This document shows, piece by piece, positions 8,241 to 13,735 of a stretch of 13,735 nt of DNA. Under the pieces are notes generated by a model that had not been told where the DNA came from, made no database searches, and was given only the letters and a program-made list of their open reading frames with translations. How positions within the stretch are numbered: the stretch's first letter is position 1; every line of letters starts with the position of its first letter. Origin of the DNA: Dehalococcoidia bacterium (GTDB lineage Bacteria; Chloroflexota; Dehalococcoidia; Bin125). The position numbers and the translations under genes were made by a program. The stretch spans positions 1 through 13,735 of the forward strand of contig RKRS01000116.1 in the NCBI GenBank assembly GCA_007571275.1, in the 5' to 3' direction.

Positions 8241-8323
8241 GTCATTCCTGCGCATGCAGGAACCAGACGCGCTTCGCGGCGCTTACGTCCACTCGGCGAT
8301 ACTCCCGCCTGCGCAGGGGTGAC
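8241..8323. repeat. 83-bp inverted-repeat element, copy 1 (MITE-like / dRS3-like)
   Basis: The left end (8241-8264) is GTCATTCCTGCG followed by CATGCAGGAACC. The right end (8301-8323) ends GCCTGCGCAGGGGTGAC. The reverse complement of the right end closely matches the left end, and each end is itself a near-palindrome (CCTGCGCATGCAGG on the left). A related 82-bp copy is at 11962-12043, with left ends identical at 20 of 24 bases and right ends at 18 of 23. The form resembles Neisseria dRS3-type repeats (ATTCCC-N8-GGGAAT) and small non-autonomous elements. It lies between the divergent transporter and nitroreductase genes, upstream of both, and could form a hairpin of more than 20 bp. Confidence 0.75.
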
Positions 8324-8376
8324 TGCATAGACATATGCTGTGGATACCGTTTCCATCAGAACATGGAGAACATCAG

Positions 8377-8910
8377 ATGGATGTTGACACCGCAATTCGA
8401 GAACGACGAACAATCGGCGTGTTCTCAGGGCAAGACGTTGCGGCGGAGCTGGTGGAAGAACTGATCGACGCGGCGCGCTGGGCGCCGAATCACAAGCACA
8501 CCGAGCCGTGGCGTTTCCACGTGGTGTCCGGCTCGGCGCGGGAGGAGATGGCGAACGCGATCCTCTCAGCCGGTGGAAAGTTCGCCAAAGATCCGCGCGG
8601 CAAGCTGCTACGGTCGCCGTTGTTCATCGCGGTGACACAACAGGCCGTGCTCGATGATCCGGTGCGCGATCAGGAGGATTACGCGGCGGTCTGCTGCGCA
8701 GTACAGAACATGATGCTGGCGGCGACGGCCCGTGGTCTGGCGACCAAGTGGAGCACCGGAGCGTTGGCGGAACACCCAGCGGCCAAGCGCTGGCTGGGGA
8801 TCGGCCCCGACGACCGAATCGTCGCCTATCTCTATCTCGGCTACCCGCCCGAGACGATGCGCTCGCTGACAGCCGAACGACGCCCGGCAGAGGTTGTCTG
8901 GCGCAGCTGA
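8377..8910 (+). CDS. nitroreductase family protein (YdjA-like, FMN-dependent)
   Basis: This is a small FMN-binding oxidoreductase of about 177 residues. It begins MDVDTAIRERRTIGVF, the usual nitroreductase opening in which the RERR arginines contact the FMN phosphate. It continues with AARWAPNHKHTEPWRF at about residues 32-47, the signature of the compact YdjA-like subgroup, and later GLATKWSTGA and the ending typical of the fold (AYLYLGYPPE). Such enzymes reduce nitro groups, quinones or related acceptors with NAD(P)H, normally as dimers. An in-frame ATG at 8335 is possible, but the ATG at 8377 has GGAG 8 nt upstream and gives the family-standard start, while the extra residues would come from repeat-flanking DNA. 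It is monocistronic and converges on the hydrolase at 8933. A flavin-reductase role feeding the LLM enzymes is conceivable but unsupported. Confidence 0.92.
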   Translation: MDVDTAIRERRTIGVFSGQDVAAELVEELIDAARWAPNHKHTEPWRFHVVSGSAREEMANAILSAGGKFAKDPRGKLLRSPLFIAVTQQAVLDDPVRDQEDYAAVCCAVQNMMLAATARGLATKWSTGALAEHPAAKRWLGIGPDDRIVAYLYLGYPPETMRSLTAERRPAEVVWRS

Positions 8911-8932
8911 CCACCAGACGTCTCATGGGCGT

Positions 8933-9586
8933 TTAGCGCAGGCGTTGGATGAACTCAGCAATTGCCGCGGACGCGGCCTGCAGATTGCCTTCCACCGTAT
9001 GACCCGAACGCTTGCGCGGGACGAGTCCGTGATTGCCGTCGGGAATCCACTCGAGGGAGATATTGGGCGAGAGATCGTAGCCTTCGACCTCTGAGCGCGT
9101 GCCGTATTCGTCGCGCTCGCCCTGAACGATCAGGGTCGGCGTGGCGATGGTTTGCAGGTGCGCAGTCTTGGCTCTGGTCGGATCGTTGGGCGGATGGAAC
9201 GGATAGGAGATGGGGATCAGCGCGGCGACTTCAGCGGGATCGGCGATACGGGCGGCAACTCGACCACCCATGGAACGACCGCCAATAGCCAAACGAGCAG
9301 GCGGCACACCCTTGGCGGCGAACTGCTGAATGACCTGGATGTAGGTGGCGGTGAGTACATCGTCAGGGTCGGGCGGCCAGGGTCGTCTGCCAGTTTCTTG
9401 CGCCCGCTGCATGTAGGGGAAGTTGAACCGGGCGACGGCGATCCCCTGCCTGGCGATCAGGCGAGCAAGCGTATTCATCGTCTCGCTGGTCGCGGGCATG
9501 CCGGCGCCGTGAGTCAGGACAAGCGTCAATGGCGACGGCTTGCCCGCGCTCGGCGGCGGCAAGTCCCAGATCAGTTCGACCGACAT
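8933..9586 (-). CDS. KANL3/Tex30-type alpha/beta hydrolase
   Basis: This is a 217-residue alpha/beta hydrolase of the small Tex30/KANL3-like group, recognisable from LTHGAGMPATSE (24-35), the strand ARFNFPYMQ with the following RRPWPPDPDDVL, and the nucleophile elbow GGRSMGGR (102-109, Ser105). Asp159 in QGERDEYG and His186 in DGNHGL complete a plausible triad. The start ATG at 9586 is 4 nt after the stop of LLM B (minus strand TAG-TCTC-ATG) and has no convincing SD, so translation is probably coupled to termination of the LLM gene. It is therefore the third gene of a tight LLM-LLM-hydrolase operon. The family is poorly characterised. Ester or dienelactone-like hydrolysis is inferred only from the fold. 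Confidence 0.9.
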   Translation of the reverse strand: MSVELIWDLPPPSAGKPSPLTLVLTHGAGMPATSETMNTLARLIARQGIAVARFNFPYMQRAQETGRRPWPPDPDDVLTATYIQVIQQFAAKGVPPARLAIGGRSMGGRVAARIADPAEVAALIPISYPFHPPNDPTRAKTAHLQTIATPTLIVQGERDEYGTRSEVEGYDLSPNISLEWIPDGNHGLVPRKRSGHTVEGNLQAASAAIAEFIQRLR

Positions 9587-9590
9587 GAGA

Positions 9591-10679
9591 CTATGACGTT
9601 CGCACGATGATTGGCGCCATTTCGTCGATCAGGTCATTGGCAGCGGCAGGGTCGAGCGCGGTCAGCGCGAGATGGTCGACGCCGTGCGAAGCGGCCTGCT
9701 CTGACTTCTCGATGATTTGATCCGGCGTACCAATGATCATCTCTTCGAGTCGGTCGCGTTGAATCAACTCCGCCTCGCCCTCTTTTAGATAGCTGTAATG
9801 CCCCTCATGGACGTCGAGGTAAAGGCGGTCGAGCGGTCTGCCGCGCTGCTCGGCGTACTTCGTGATGTACTGGTTGTACTCGGCGGCGGCATCGGGATTG
9901 ATCCCCTTCAGATTGCCACCCCATCCGCCATACTCCGACTCCCAGAGCGTGTGGTTATAGACCGCGGCGACTGCGCCGGCGCGGTGGATGACGCGGTCGG
10001 ACATGACGTCCTCGCCCTCCTCGAGGACGCACGCGCCCGTCAGCCCGACGGTGTACGGCTTCTCGGTCGAACGTCCCGCCGACTGAGCCGCCTGCTCGAT
10101 AATCGGAAAGCCGCTGTCCAGCCACGGACCAGTGCCCGATGTGACCCAGCCATCGCCGACTTCGCCCACGACTGCCGTCGCGCGCGGCCCGTTGGCGGCG
10201 ATATAGACGGGGATATGGTCGTTGATGTTGTAGAAGTCGGGATGATCGGGGTGGATCAGGCGGATCCAGGTCTCGCGGCCGGTGACGTCGTCAGTGTGCA
10301 GGACATCCTTACCGTCGAGCAGATCGCGGACCTGCTGGGCGTACTCGCGGAACTTCCTCACGGGGTAGGAGGGCAGACCCATCGTATTGCGACCGGTGTA
10401 GCCGGTGCCCAGCGCAAGAATCGTGCGACCTGGCGCCAGTTTGTTGATCGTGGCGATAGCCGAGGCCGTCACTGGCGCTATCCGATTGGACGGAATCGAG
10501 ACCAGCGTGCCCAGTTTGATCGTCGAAGTCCGCTCAGCCGCCAGCGCCATCGCGGCATAGCAGTCCGACCAGATCAACTGCGAGTCAGGGAACCAGGCGT
10601 GGGTAAAACCCGCCTCCTCAGCGCGGACGACTTCCTTCCACATGTCGATGTAGGTGGGAACGAGCAATCCGTAGTCCAC
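9591..10679 (-). CDS. LLM-class oxidoreductase B, Mer-like (F420- or FMN-dependent)
   Basis: This is a 362-residue TIM-barrel oxidoreductase of the luciferase-like family, in the branch that resembles methylene-tetrahydromethanopterin reductase and other F420 enzymes. Visible are HAWFPDSQLIWSD (28-40), TSTIKLGTLVSIPSNR (51-66), the phosphate-binding GTGYTGRNTMGL (91-102) and AANGPRA...GDGWVTSG (161-182). The start is GTG at 10679. AGGAG at 10686-10690 overlaps the stop codon of LLM A, which lies 9 nt upstream. LLM A has the same length, and the two are identical at 43 of the first 60 residues by my count. The downstream hydrolase follows after 4 nt. The cofactor cannot be settled from sequence alone, and the substrate is unknown. 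Confidence 0.92.
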   Translation of the reverse strand: MDYGLLVPTYIDMWKEVVRAEEAGFTHAWFPDSQLIWSDCYAAMALAAERTSTIKLGTLVSIPSNRIAPVTASAIATINKLAPGRTILALGTGYTGRNTMGLPSYPVRKFREYAQQVRDLLDGKDVLHTDDVTGRETWIRLIHPDHPDFYNINDHIPVYIAANGPRATAVVGEVGDGWVTSGTGPWLDSGFPIIEQAAQSAGRSTEKPYTVGLTGACVLEEGEDVMSDRVIHRAGAVAAVYNHTLWESEYGGWGGNLKGINPDAAAEYNQYITKYAEQRGRPLDRLYLDVHEGHYSYLKEGEAELIQRDRLEEMIIGTPDQIIEKSEQAASHGVDHLALTALDPAAANDLIDEMAPIIVRTS

Positions 10680-10685
10680 TGTTGA

Positions 10686-10690
10686 CTCCT
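10686..10690 (-). promoter_or_regulatory. Shine-Dalgarno site overlapping the LLM A stop codon
   Basis: The minus strand reads TAGGAG followed by TCAACA and GTG, so the stop TAG of LLM A is part of the SD for LLM B. This fixes GTG at 10679 as the start and implies coupled translation of the pair. Confidence 0.7.
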
Positions 10691-11777
10691 AACCACGCTT
10701 CTGGATGACTTCGCGAGAGAAATCATCGATGATTTCGCGGGCGCCGGCTGGGTCGTTGGCGGTCAGAGCGATGTTATCGACGCCGATCGACTCCAGATGC
10801 TCAATCTTCTCGATGATCTGCGGGCCCGAACCGACCAGGCTGCGATCCAGTACCTGTGGGAAGACGAACCGCTCCTCGCCAGGTTTGAGATAGACCATGT
10901 GCCCCTCGTGGACGTCGAGATACAGTCGGTCCTCGGGTGTGCCTTTGGCCGCCGAGTACTCGCGGATGTAGCTGTGGTACTCGCCGGCCAGGTCAGGATT
11001 GTCCATGCCGAGATTGGCGCCAGGTCCATGGGCCGCCTCCCACATGGCGTGGACGCCAGGCACCATACCTGGTCCGAGGATGCGCATCACACGTTCGGAA
11101 TCAATCGCTTCGCCATCATGCAAGACCAGCCCGGCGGTCAGACCAACGGTGTACGGCTTCTCGGTTGAGCGCCCCGCGGCTTCGGCGGCGGCGGCAATGG
11201 CCGGGAAGGATTGCTGTGCGTTGAGTCCCATGCCGGTCGTGACCCAACCATCACCGACCTGTCCCACCACCTCCATCGCTCGGGGGCCATTGGCCGCGAC
11301 GTAAATCGGGATGAAGTCATCGAGGTTGAGGAACTCGGAATGCTGACCGTGGATCAGGCGGATCCACCGTTCTTGGCCGGTCACGTCGTCGGTGTACAAC
11401 ACATCTTCACCATTGAGCAGCCCGCGCACCTGCTGGGCGTACTCGCGATAGCGCCGGATCGGATAGGCGGGCAAGCCCATCGTGTTACGACCGGTGTAAC
11501 CAGTGCCGATGCCGAGGATGATGCGACCAGGCGCGAGCTTGTTCAGCGAAGCGACTGCGGACGCAGTCACGGGCGCGATTCGGTTGGACGGGATCGCGAC
11601 CAGTGTGCCCAACTTGATCGTGGAGGTATGGTGCGCCGCCAACGCCATCGCAGCGTAGACGTCGGAATAAATCAGCTGCGAGTCGTAGAACCAGGCGTGC
11701 GTAAACCCGGCCGCCTCCGCGCGCTGCACCTCCTGATACGCGTTAATCCAGCTAGGGATTCCAATCCCGTAATGCAT
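10689..11777 (-). CDS. LLM-class oxidoreductase A, Mer-like paralogue of B
   Basis: This is a 362-residue luciferase-like oxidoreductase with the same motif layout as its downstream neighbour: HAWFYDSQLIYSD (28-40), TSTIKLGTLVAIPSNR (51-66), GTGYTGRNTMGL (91-102) and AANGPRAMEVVGQVGDGW (161-178). The start ATG at 11777 has AAGGAG 6 nt upstream. Being the first gene of the operon and having the best SD, it probably sets expression for the three genes. Equal length and strong identity to B show tandem duplication. The two differ most at about 183-190, 215-275 and 300-335, the stretches that in this fold tend to shape the substrate side. They could form a heterodimer, as luciferase alpha and beta do, or two homodimers with different substrates. 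Both options are inference. Confidence 0.92.
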   Translation of the reverse strand: MHYGIGIPSWINAYQEVQRAEAAGFTHAWFYDSQLIYSDVYAAMALAAHHTSTIKLGTLVAIPSNRIAPVTASAVASLNKLAPGRIILGIGTGYTGRNTMGLPAYPIRRYREYAQQVRGLLNGEDVLYTDDVTGQERWIRLIHGQHSEFLNLDDFIPIYVAANGPRAMEVVGQVGDGWVTTGMGLNAQQSFPAIAAAAEAAGRSTEKPYTVGLTAGLVLHDGEAIDSERVMRILGPGMVPGVHAMWEAAHGPGANLGMDNPDLAGEYHSYIREYSAAKGTPEDRLYLDVHEGHMVYLKPGEERFVFPQVLDRSLVGSGPQIIEKIEHLESIGVDNIALTANDPAGAREIIDDFSREVIQKRG

Positions 11778-11892
11778 CTGCTGCTCCTTGATTGCGGTGT
11801 TTAGCCTGAGGCTACTGCGCAGGTTGGATTACCTGCCAACAGGATGAACCATCGCGCCTCGTTCCATCTGCTCTCAGCCATTCCCACGTCCA

Positions 11893-11961
11893 TTCCGTGT
11901 TCCCACACCTTTTCCGTGTTCCTGCACCCGTTCCGTCATTCGTCATTCCTGCACCTTGTCC
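11893..11961. repeat. degenerate 19-nt tandem iterations leading into repeat element copy 2
   Basis: Successive units start at 11893, 11912 and 11931 with TTCCGTG, TTCCGTG and TTCCGTC, and at 11959 with TCCGTC. Their continuations are TTCCCACACC, TTCCTGCACC and ATTCCTGCACC. The first two units are exactly 19 nt, and the third has a 7-nt internal duplication (CGTCATT). The last unit runs directly into the full left end of the element. Confidence 0.65.
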
Positions 11962-12043
11962 GTCATTCCCGCGTAGGCGGGAACCTCGCCGCGAGCGCGA
12001 GGGGCCGCCAGTGGATCGAGATTCCTGCCTGCGCAGAAATGAC
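11962..12043. repeat. 82-bp inverted-repeat element, copy 2 (MITE-like / dRS3-like)
   Basis: The left end (11962-11985) starts GTCATTCCCGCG and continues TAGGCGGGAACC. The right end (12021-12043) is ATTCCTGCC followed by TGCGCAGAAATGAC. The ends are inverted repeats of each other and each is a near-palindrome, as in copy 1 at 8241-8323, which differs by one base in length. The interior is GC-rich and only loosely conserved. It contains no open frame of its own and no transposase is nearby, so any mobility would be in trans. Confidence 0.75.
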
Positions 12044-12058
12044 GAAAATGGTGGAAGT

Positions 12059-12073
12059 CCGCGGGAACGACGG
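12059..12073. repeat. partial right end of the same repeat family
   Basis: CCGCGGGAACGACGG lies 15 nt beyond copy 2 and resembles the GCGGGAATGACG right-end form of this family. It may be the trace of a second, eroded insertion in the same gap. Confidence 0.4.
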
Positions 12074-12097
12074 ATGTGGGACGGACCAGGCGCGCTC

Positions 12098-13096
12098 CTA
12101 GCGCAGTTGGTAGGTGGGGGGCGTTTTCCAGAGGTCGGTGGGCGGATTCTCCTGTTGGGCGAGGACTTTGGCTCGTGCTGCCTTGTCGAGACGCTTGCCC
12201 TGTTGGATGATCTTGCGGTTGGCCTGCTCTTTGGCCTTGTTCTTGGCCACCGTGGCCGGGTTTGGCTTCCGCTTGACGCCGCGTGAAGCTCTGACGACGC
12301 CAGACTTCTGCAGGCTCTTGAGGTGCGCCTGGACATTCCCATCGGCGGCGCGACGCAGGCGCTTGTCAATGCTGTCGCCGTAGATCGATTCCATGATCTG
12401 CCAGGAGGTCCTGGGTTCACCGTCCTGCAGCTGCTCGAGAATCTGATCCTCACGCATTTGCCGATGGGCGACGTACATCTCGAGGCGATCGCGTGCCTTG
12501 CTGTCGTCGCTGTCGCGGATCAGCGGTCCGTGGCCGGGGCAGAGCGCCTTGATATTGGGAAGCTCCAACAGCCGACGCAGTGACGCCATGTAGGAGTTGA
12601 CATCGCCGACGACCGTCGTGGTGTTGCCGAGGATGGTGTCGCCCGTGAACAGGATGCCCTCCTCCTCGATGTAGTAGCAGAGTGAATCGACGGAGTGGCC
12701 AGGACTGGTCATCACCTGGACCTTGACGCCGCCGTCCAGGTCAAGCGTTTGGCCGTCGGTGAAGGTCTTGACGCCTGCGTTCGGCAATCGACCGCGCAAC
12801 AGCTTGACGCCGTTTTCAGGCACGGCGACGTCTGCCTTGAGGTGCTCATTGACGTGCTTGAGATTGCCGGAGTGATCGAAATGATGATGAGTAATCGCGG
12901 CCACGCCGATCTCGGAGTGATCGATGGCCGCCAGGTAACCGCGCAGCATCCAGCGGAACTTGTCGATCGCTTCGCCGGAGTCGATGGTCAGCGTTTGACC
13001 ACCGCGCTGACCAATGATGTAGATATTGGTCGAAGTCGGACGCATCGGCTGGTCCTCGGGGACTGGCACCATGCGAACGTTGTCGCTGATTTTCAT
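12098..13096 (-). CDS. metallo-beta-lactamase-fold hydrolase, LACTB2-like
   Basis: This is a 332-residue MBL-fold hydrolase. All metal ligands are visible: THHHFDHSG with His70, His72, Asp74 and His75, then His134 in SPGHS, Asp153 in FTGDT and His189 in CPGHGP, giving a di-metal (usually zinc) site. After the core, about residues 205-275 (YVAHRQMREDQILEQL through NVQAHLKSLQKSG) form the winged-helix-like C-terminal domain of the LACTB2 group, whose members act as thioester hydrolases or endoribonucleases. The last 60 or so residues add a lysine-rich tail unusual for the group, which could bind nucleic acid. The start ATG at 13096 follows GGAAGGTGG by 4 nt. It lies 28 nt after the DinB-fold gene and is probably cotranscribed. 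Whether the substrate is a thioester, a lactone or RNA is undecided. Confidence 0.92.
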   Translation of the reverse strand: MKISDNVRMVPVPEDQPMRPTSTNIYIIGQRGGQTLTIDSGEAIDKFRWMLRGYLAAIDHSEIGVAAITHHHFDHSGNLKHVNEHLKADVAVPENGVKLLRGRLPNAGVKTFTDGQTLDLDGGVKVQVMTSPGHSVDSLCYYIEEEGILFTGDTILGNTTTVVGDVNSYMASLRRLLELPNIKALCPGHGPLIRDSDDSKARDRLEMYVAHRQMREDQILEQLQDGEPRTSWQIMESIYGDSIDKRLRRAADGNVQAHLKSLQKSGVVRASRGVKRKPNPATVAKNKAKEQANRKIIQQGKRLDKAARAKVLAQQENPPTDLWKTPPTYQLR

Positions 13097-13124
13097 ATTG
13101 CCACCTTCCGCGTCTGGTCTGCGC

Positions 13125-13652
13125 TTAGAAGTCGATTCGGGCCGGGTGTCCCATCACCGAGCGGATGTTGAGAATCTGTCCCAGGTGACCGTTGCCGTGC
13201 GCGATGCAGGTTTGCAGGATTTGCTGCGATTTGGCCTGATGTCCGAACTGAACGACGCGCACGGTCTCGGCGAGATCGGCGTCAGTGGAGGCGTTGAGAT
13301 ACTGCATCACGTCCTCGTGAACGTCGTTGAAGTAGCCAATCAGATCAGCGGTGGACGGGATGCGCAAACCCTGGGCGTCGGAGCGCTCCATGTCGGTGCC
13401 CTGCGCAACCTTGGGGAAGTCCCAGGACTCATTCAATCCCTGTCGCAGCCAGACCGGCGGCTTGCGATCCTGGCAGACGAAGTTGACGATGTTGTCTTTC
13501 GTGCGAACGTAATGCCAGGCATGGAAACCCGATGAGACCGCGTTGTCGTTGTAGCGCCAGTTGAGCTGATCGTCATCGAGATCGTCCAGCGCGGCGATGT
13601 AGCCGTCATGCAGCGTCTGCATGAAATGGATCAGGAGTTGTTGAACGTTCAT
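13125..13652 (-). CDS. DinB-fold putative metal-dependent protein
   Basis: This is a 175-residue four-helix-bundle protein of the DinB/YfiT-like superfamily. The candidate metal ligands are the histidines in SGFHAWHYVRTKDN (His44 and His47) and in IAHGNGHLGQI (His152 and His156). The classical site uses one histidine from the second helix and two from the last, so His47, His152 and His156 are the best choice. The length is typical of the family. Members include thiol transferases that use mycothiol or bacillithiol, and many of unknown role. The start ATG at 13652 is preceded by GGAGGCAGAG, and the upstream gene ends 11 nt earlier on the same strand. The MBL-fold gene follows 28 nt after its stop. 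It could be a thiol-dependent detoxifying enzyme, but no activity can be read from the sequence. Confidence 0.85.
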   Translation of the reverse strand: MNVQQLLIHFMQTLHDGYIAALDDLDDDQLNWRYNDNAVSSGFHAWHYVRTKDNIVNFVCQDRKPPVWLRQGLNESWDFPKVAQGTDMERSDAQGLRIPSTADLIGYFNDVHEDVMQYLNASTDADLAETVRVVQFGHQAKSQQILQTCIAHGNGHLGQILNIRSVMGHPARIDF

Positions 13653-13663
13653 CTCTGCCTCCG

Positions 13664-13735
13664 TCAGGCGTGACTGCCTATGGCGATATCCGCGACCTGC
13701 GGCGCGACATCACGCGCGAGGAACTCGGGCACATC
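13664..13735 (-). CDS. C-terminal end of an unknown gene, possibly another LLM (partial)
   Basis: The minus strand from the window edge is open for 24 codons to TGA at 13666-13664, reading DVPEFLARDVAPQVAD and then seven more residues. The TGA is immediately followed by C and the GGAGG that serves the DinB-fold gene, an arrangement typical of operon junctions, which supports real coding. The motif FLARDVAP is similar to the FA-x-x-V-x-P endings of LLM proteins in this window, so a further LLM is a reasonable but weak guess. Confidence 0.5.
   Translation of the reverse strand, partial: DVPEFLARDVAPQVADIAIGSHA

Larger units (their letters stand above)
11778..12097. other. 320-bp intergenic region made mostly of repeat sequence
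   Basis: There is no credible gene between the MBL-fold hydrolase and LLM A on either strand. The short frames that cross it are translations of the repeats. It contains the iterations at 11893-11958, repeat element copy 2 at 11962-12043 and a partial right end near 12059-12073. A promoter for the LLM operon should lie between about 11780 and 11890, but I cannot point to a convincing -10/-35 pair. Confidence 0.6.

Noticed and set aside
8085..8330. 81-codon plus-strand frame with SVIPAHAG-like text, and the 8189-8413 minus frame
   Set aside because: This is translation of the repeat element itself, a well-known source of false small genes.
9798..10685. 295-codon plus-strand open frame, and similar ones at 10797-11168 and 11211-11804
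   Set aside because: They are antisense to the paralogous LLM genes and appear in matching positions in both, as expected for shadows of related coding sequence.
11893..12043. CRISPR array
   Set aside because: The 19-21 nt units abut directly with no unique spacers, the units are degenerate, and no cas gene is present.
11812..12453. 213-codon minus-strand frame spanning the repeat gap and the end of the MBL gene
   Set aside because: It is serine- and arginine-rich out-of-frame translation, runs through the inverted-repeat element and overlaps the well-supported MBL-fold gene.

Overview
The window is a stretch of bacterial chromosome of moderately high GC. It is dense with oxidoreductase and hydrolase genes and has no rRNA, tRNA, integrase or transposase that I can recognise. 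Three intact luciferase-like monooxygenase (LLM) genes, plus the worn-down tail of a fourth and perhaps the tail of a fifth at the right edge, sit beside alpha/beta hydrolases, a nitroreductase, a metallo-beta-lactamase-fold hydrolase and an MFS exporter. This expansion of flavin monooxygenase paralogues beside hydrolases is typical of Chloroflexota, especially the SAR202 clade, so I infer that lineage. The assignment rests on gene content only.

Layout from left to right. Positions 1-262 hold a possibly structured RNA-like stretch and the decayed 3' tail of an LLM gene. A minus-strand group follows: alpha/beta hydrolase (4816-4055), LLM (4037-2847) and an MrfA/YprA-like DEAD/DEAH helicase with a four-cysteine DUF1998-type C-terminus (2785-263). 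A divergent plus-strand gene at 4908-6839 encodes an S9 prolyl-oligopeptidase-family peptidase. It converges on an MFS transporter (8147-6849, minus). A 230 bp divergent gap carrying a small inverted-repeat element separates the transporter from a plus-strand nitroreductase (8377-8910). The nitroreductase converges on a tight minus-strand operon: LLM A (11777-10689), LLM B (10679-9591) and a KANL3/Tex30-type alpha/beta hydrolase (9586-8933). A 320 bp gap with a second copy of the small element leads to another minus-strand group: the tail of an unknown gene (13735-13664), a DinB-fold protein (13652-13125) and an MBL-fold hydrolase (13096-12098).

How it may work together: the LLM plus hydrolase pairing occurs in two separate operons of different architecture. 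This suggests oxidative attack (oxygen insertion or hydride transfer) followed by hydrolysis in the breakdown of unknown organic substrates. The nitroreductase, peptidase and exporter would be accessory catabolic or detoxifying functions. The helicase looks like a DNA-repair gene placed downstream of one such pair and may have displaced most of a neighbouring LLM gene. The least explained non-coding structure is the pair of 82-83 bp elements with inverted, self-palindromic ends, each preceded by degenerate 19-21 nt iterations. I see no strong evidence for an entirely new multi-gene system.
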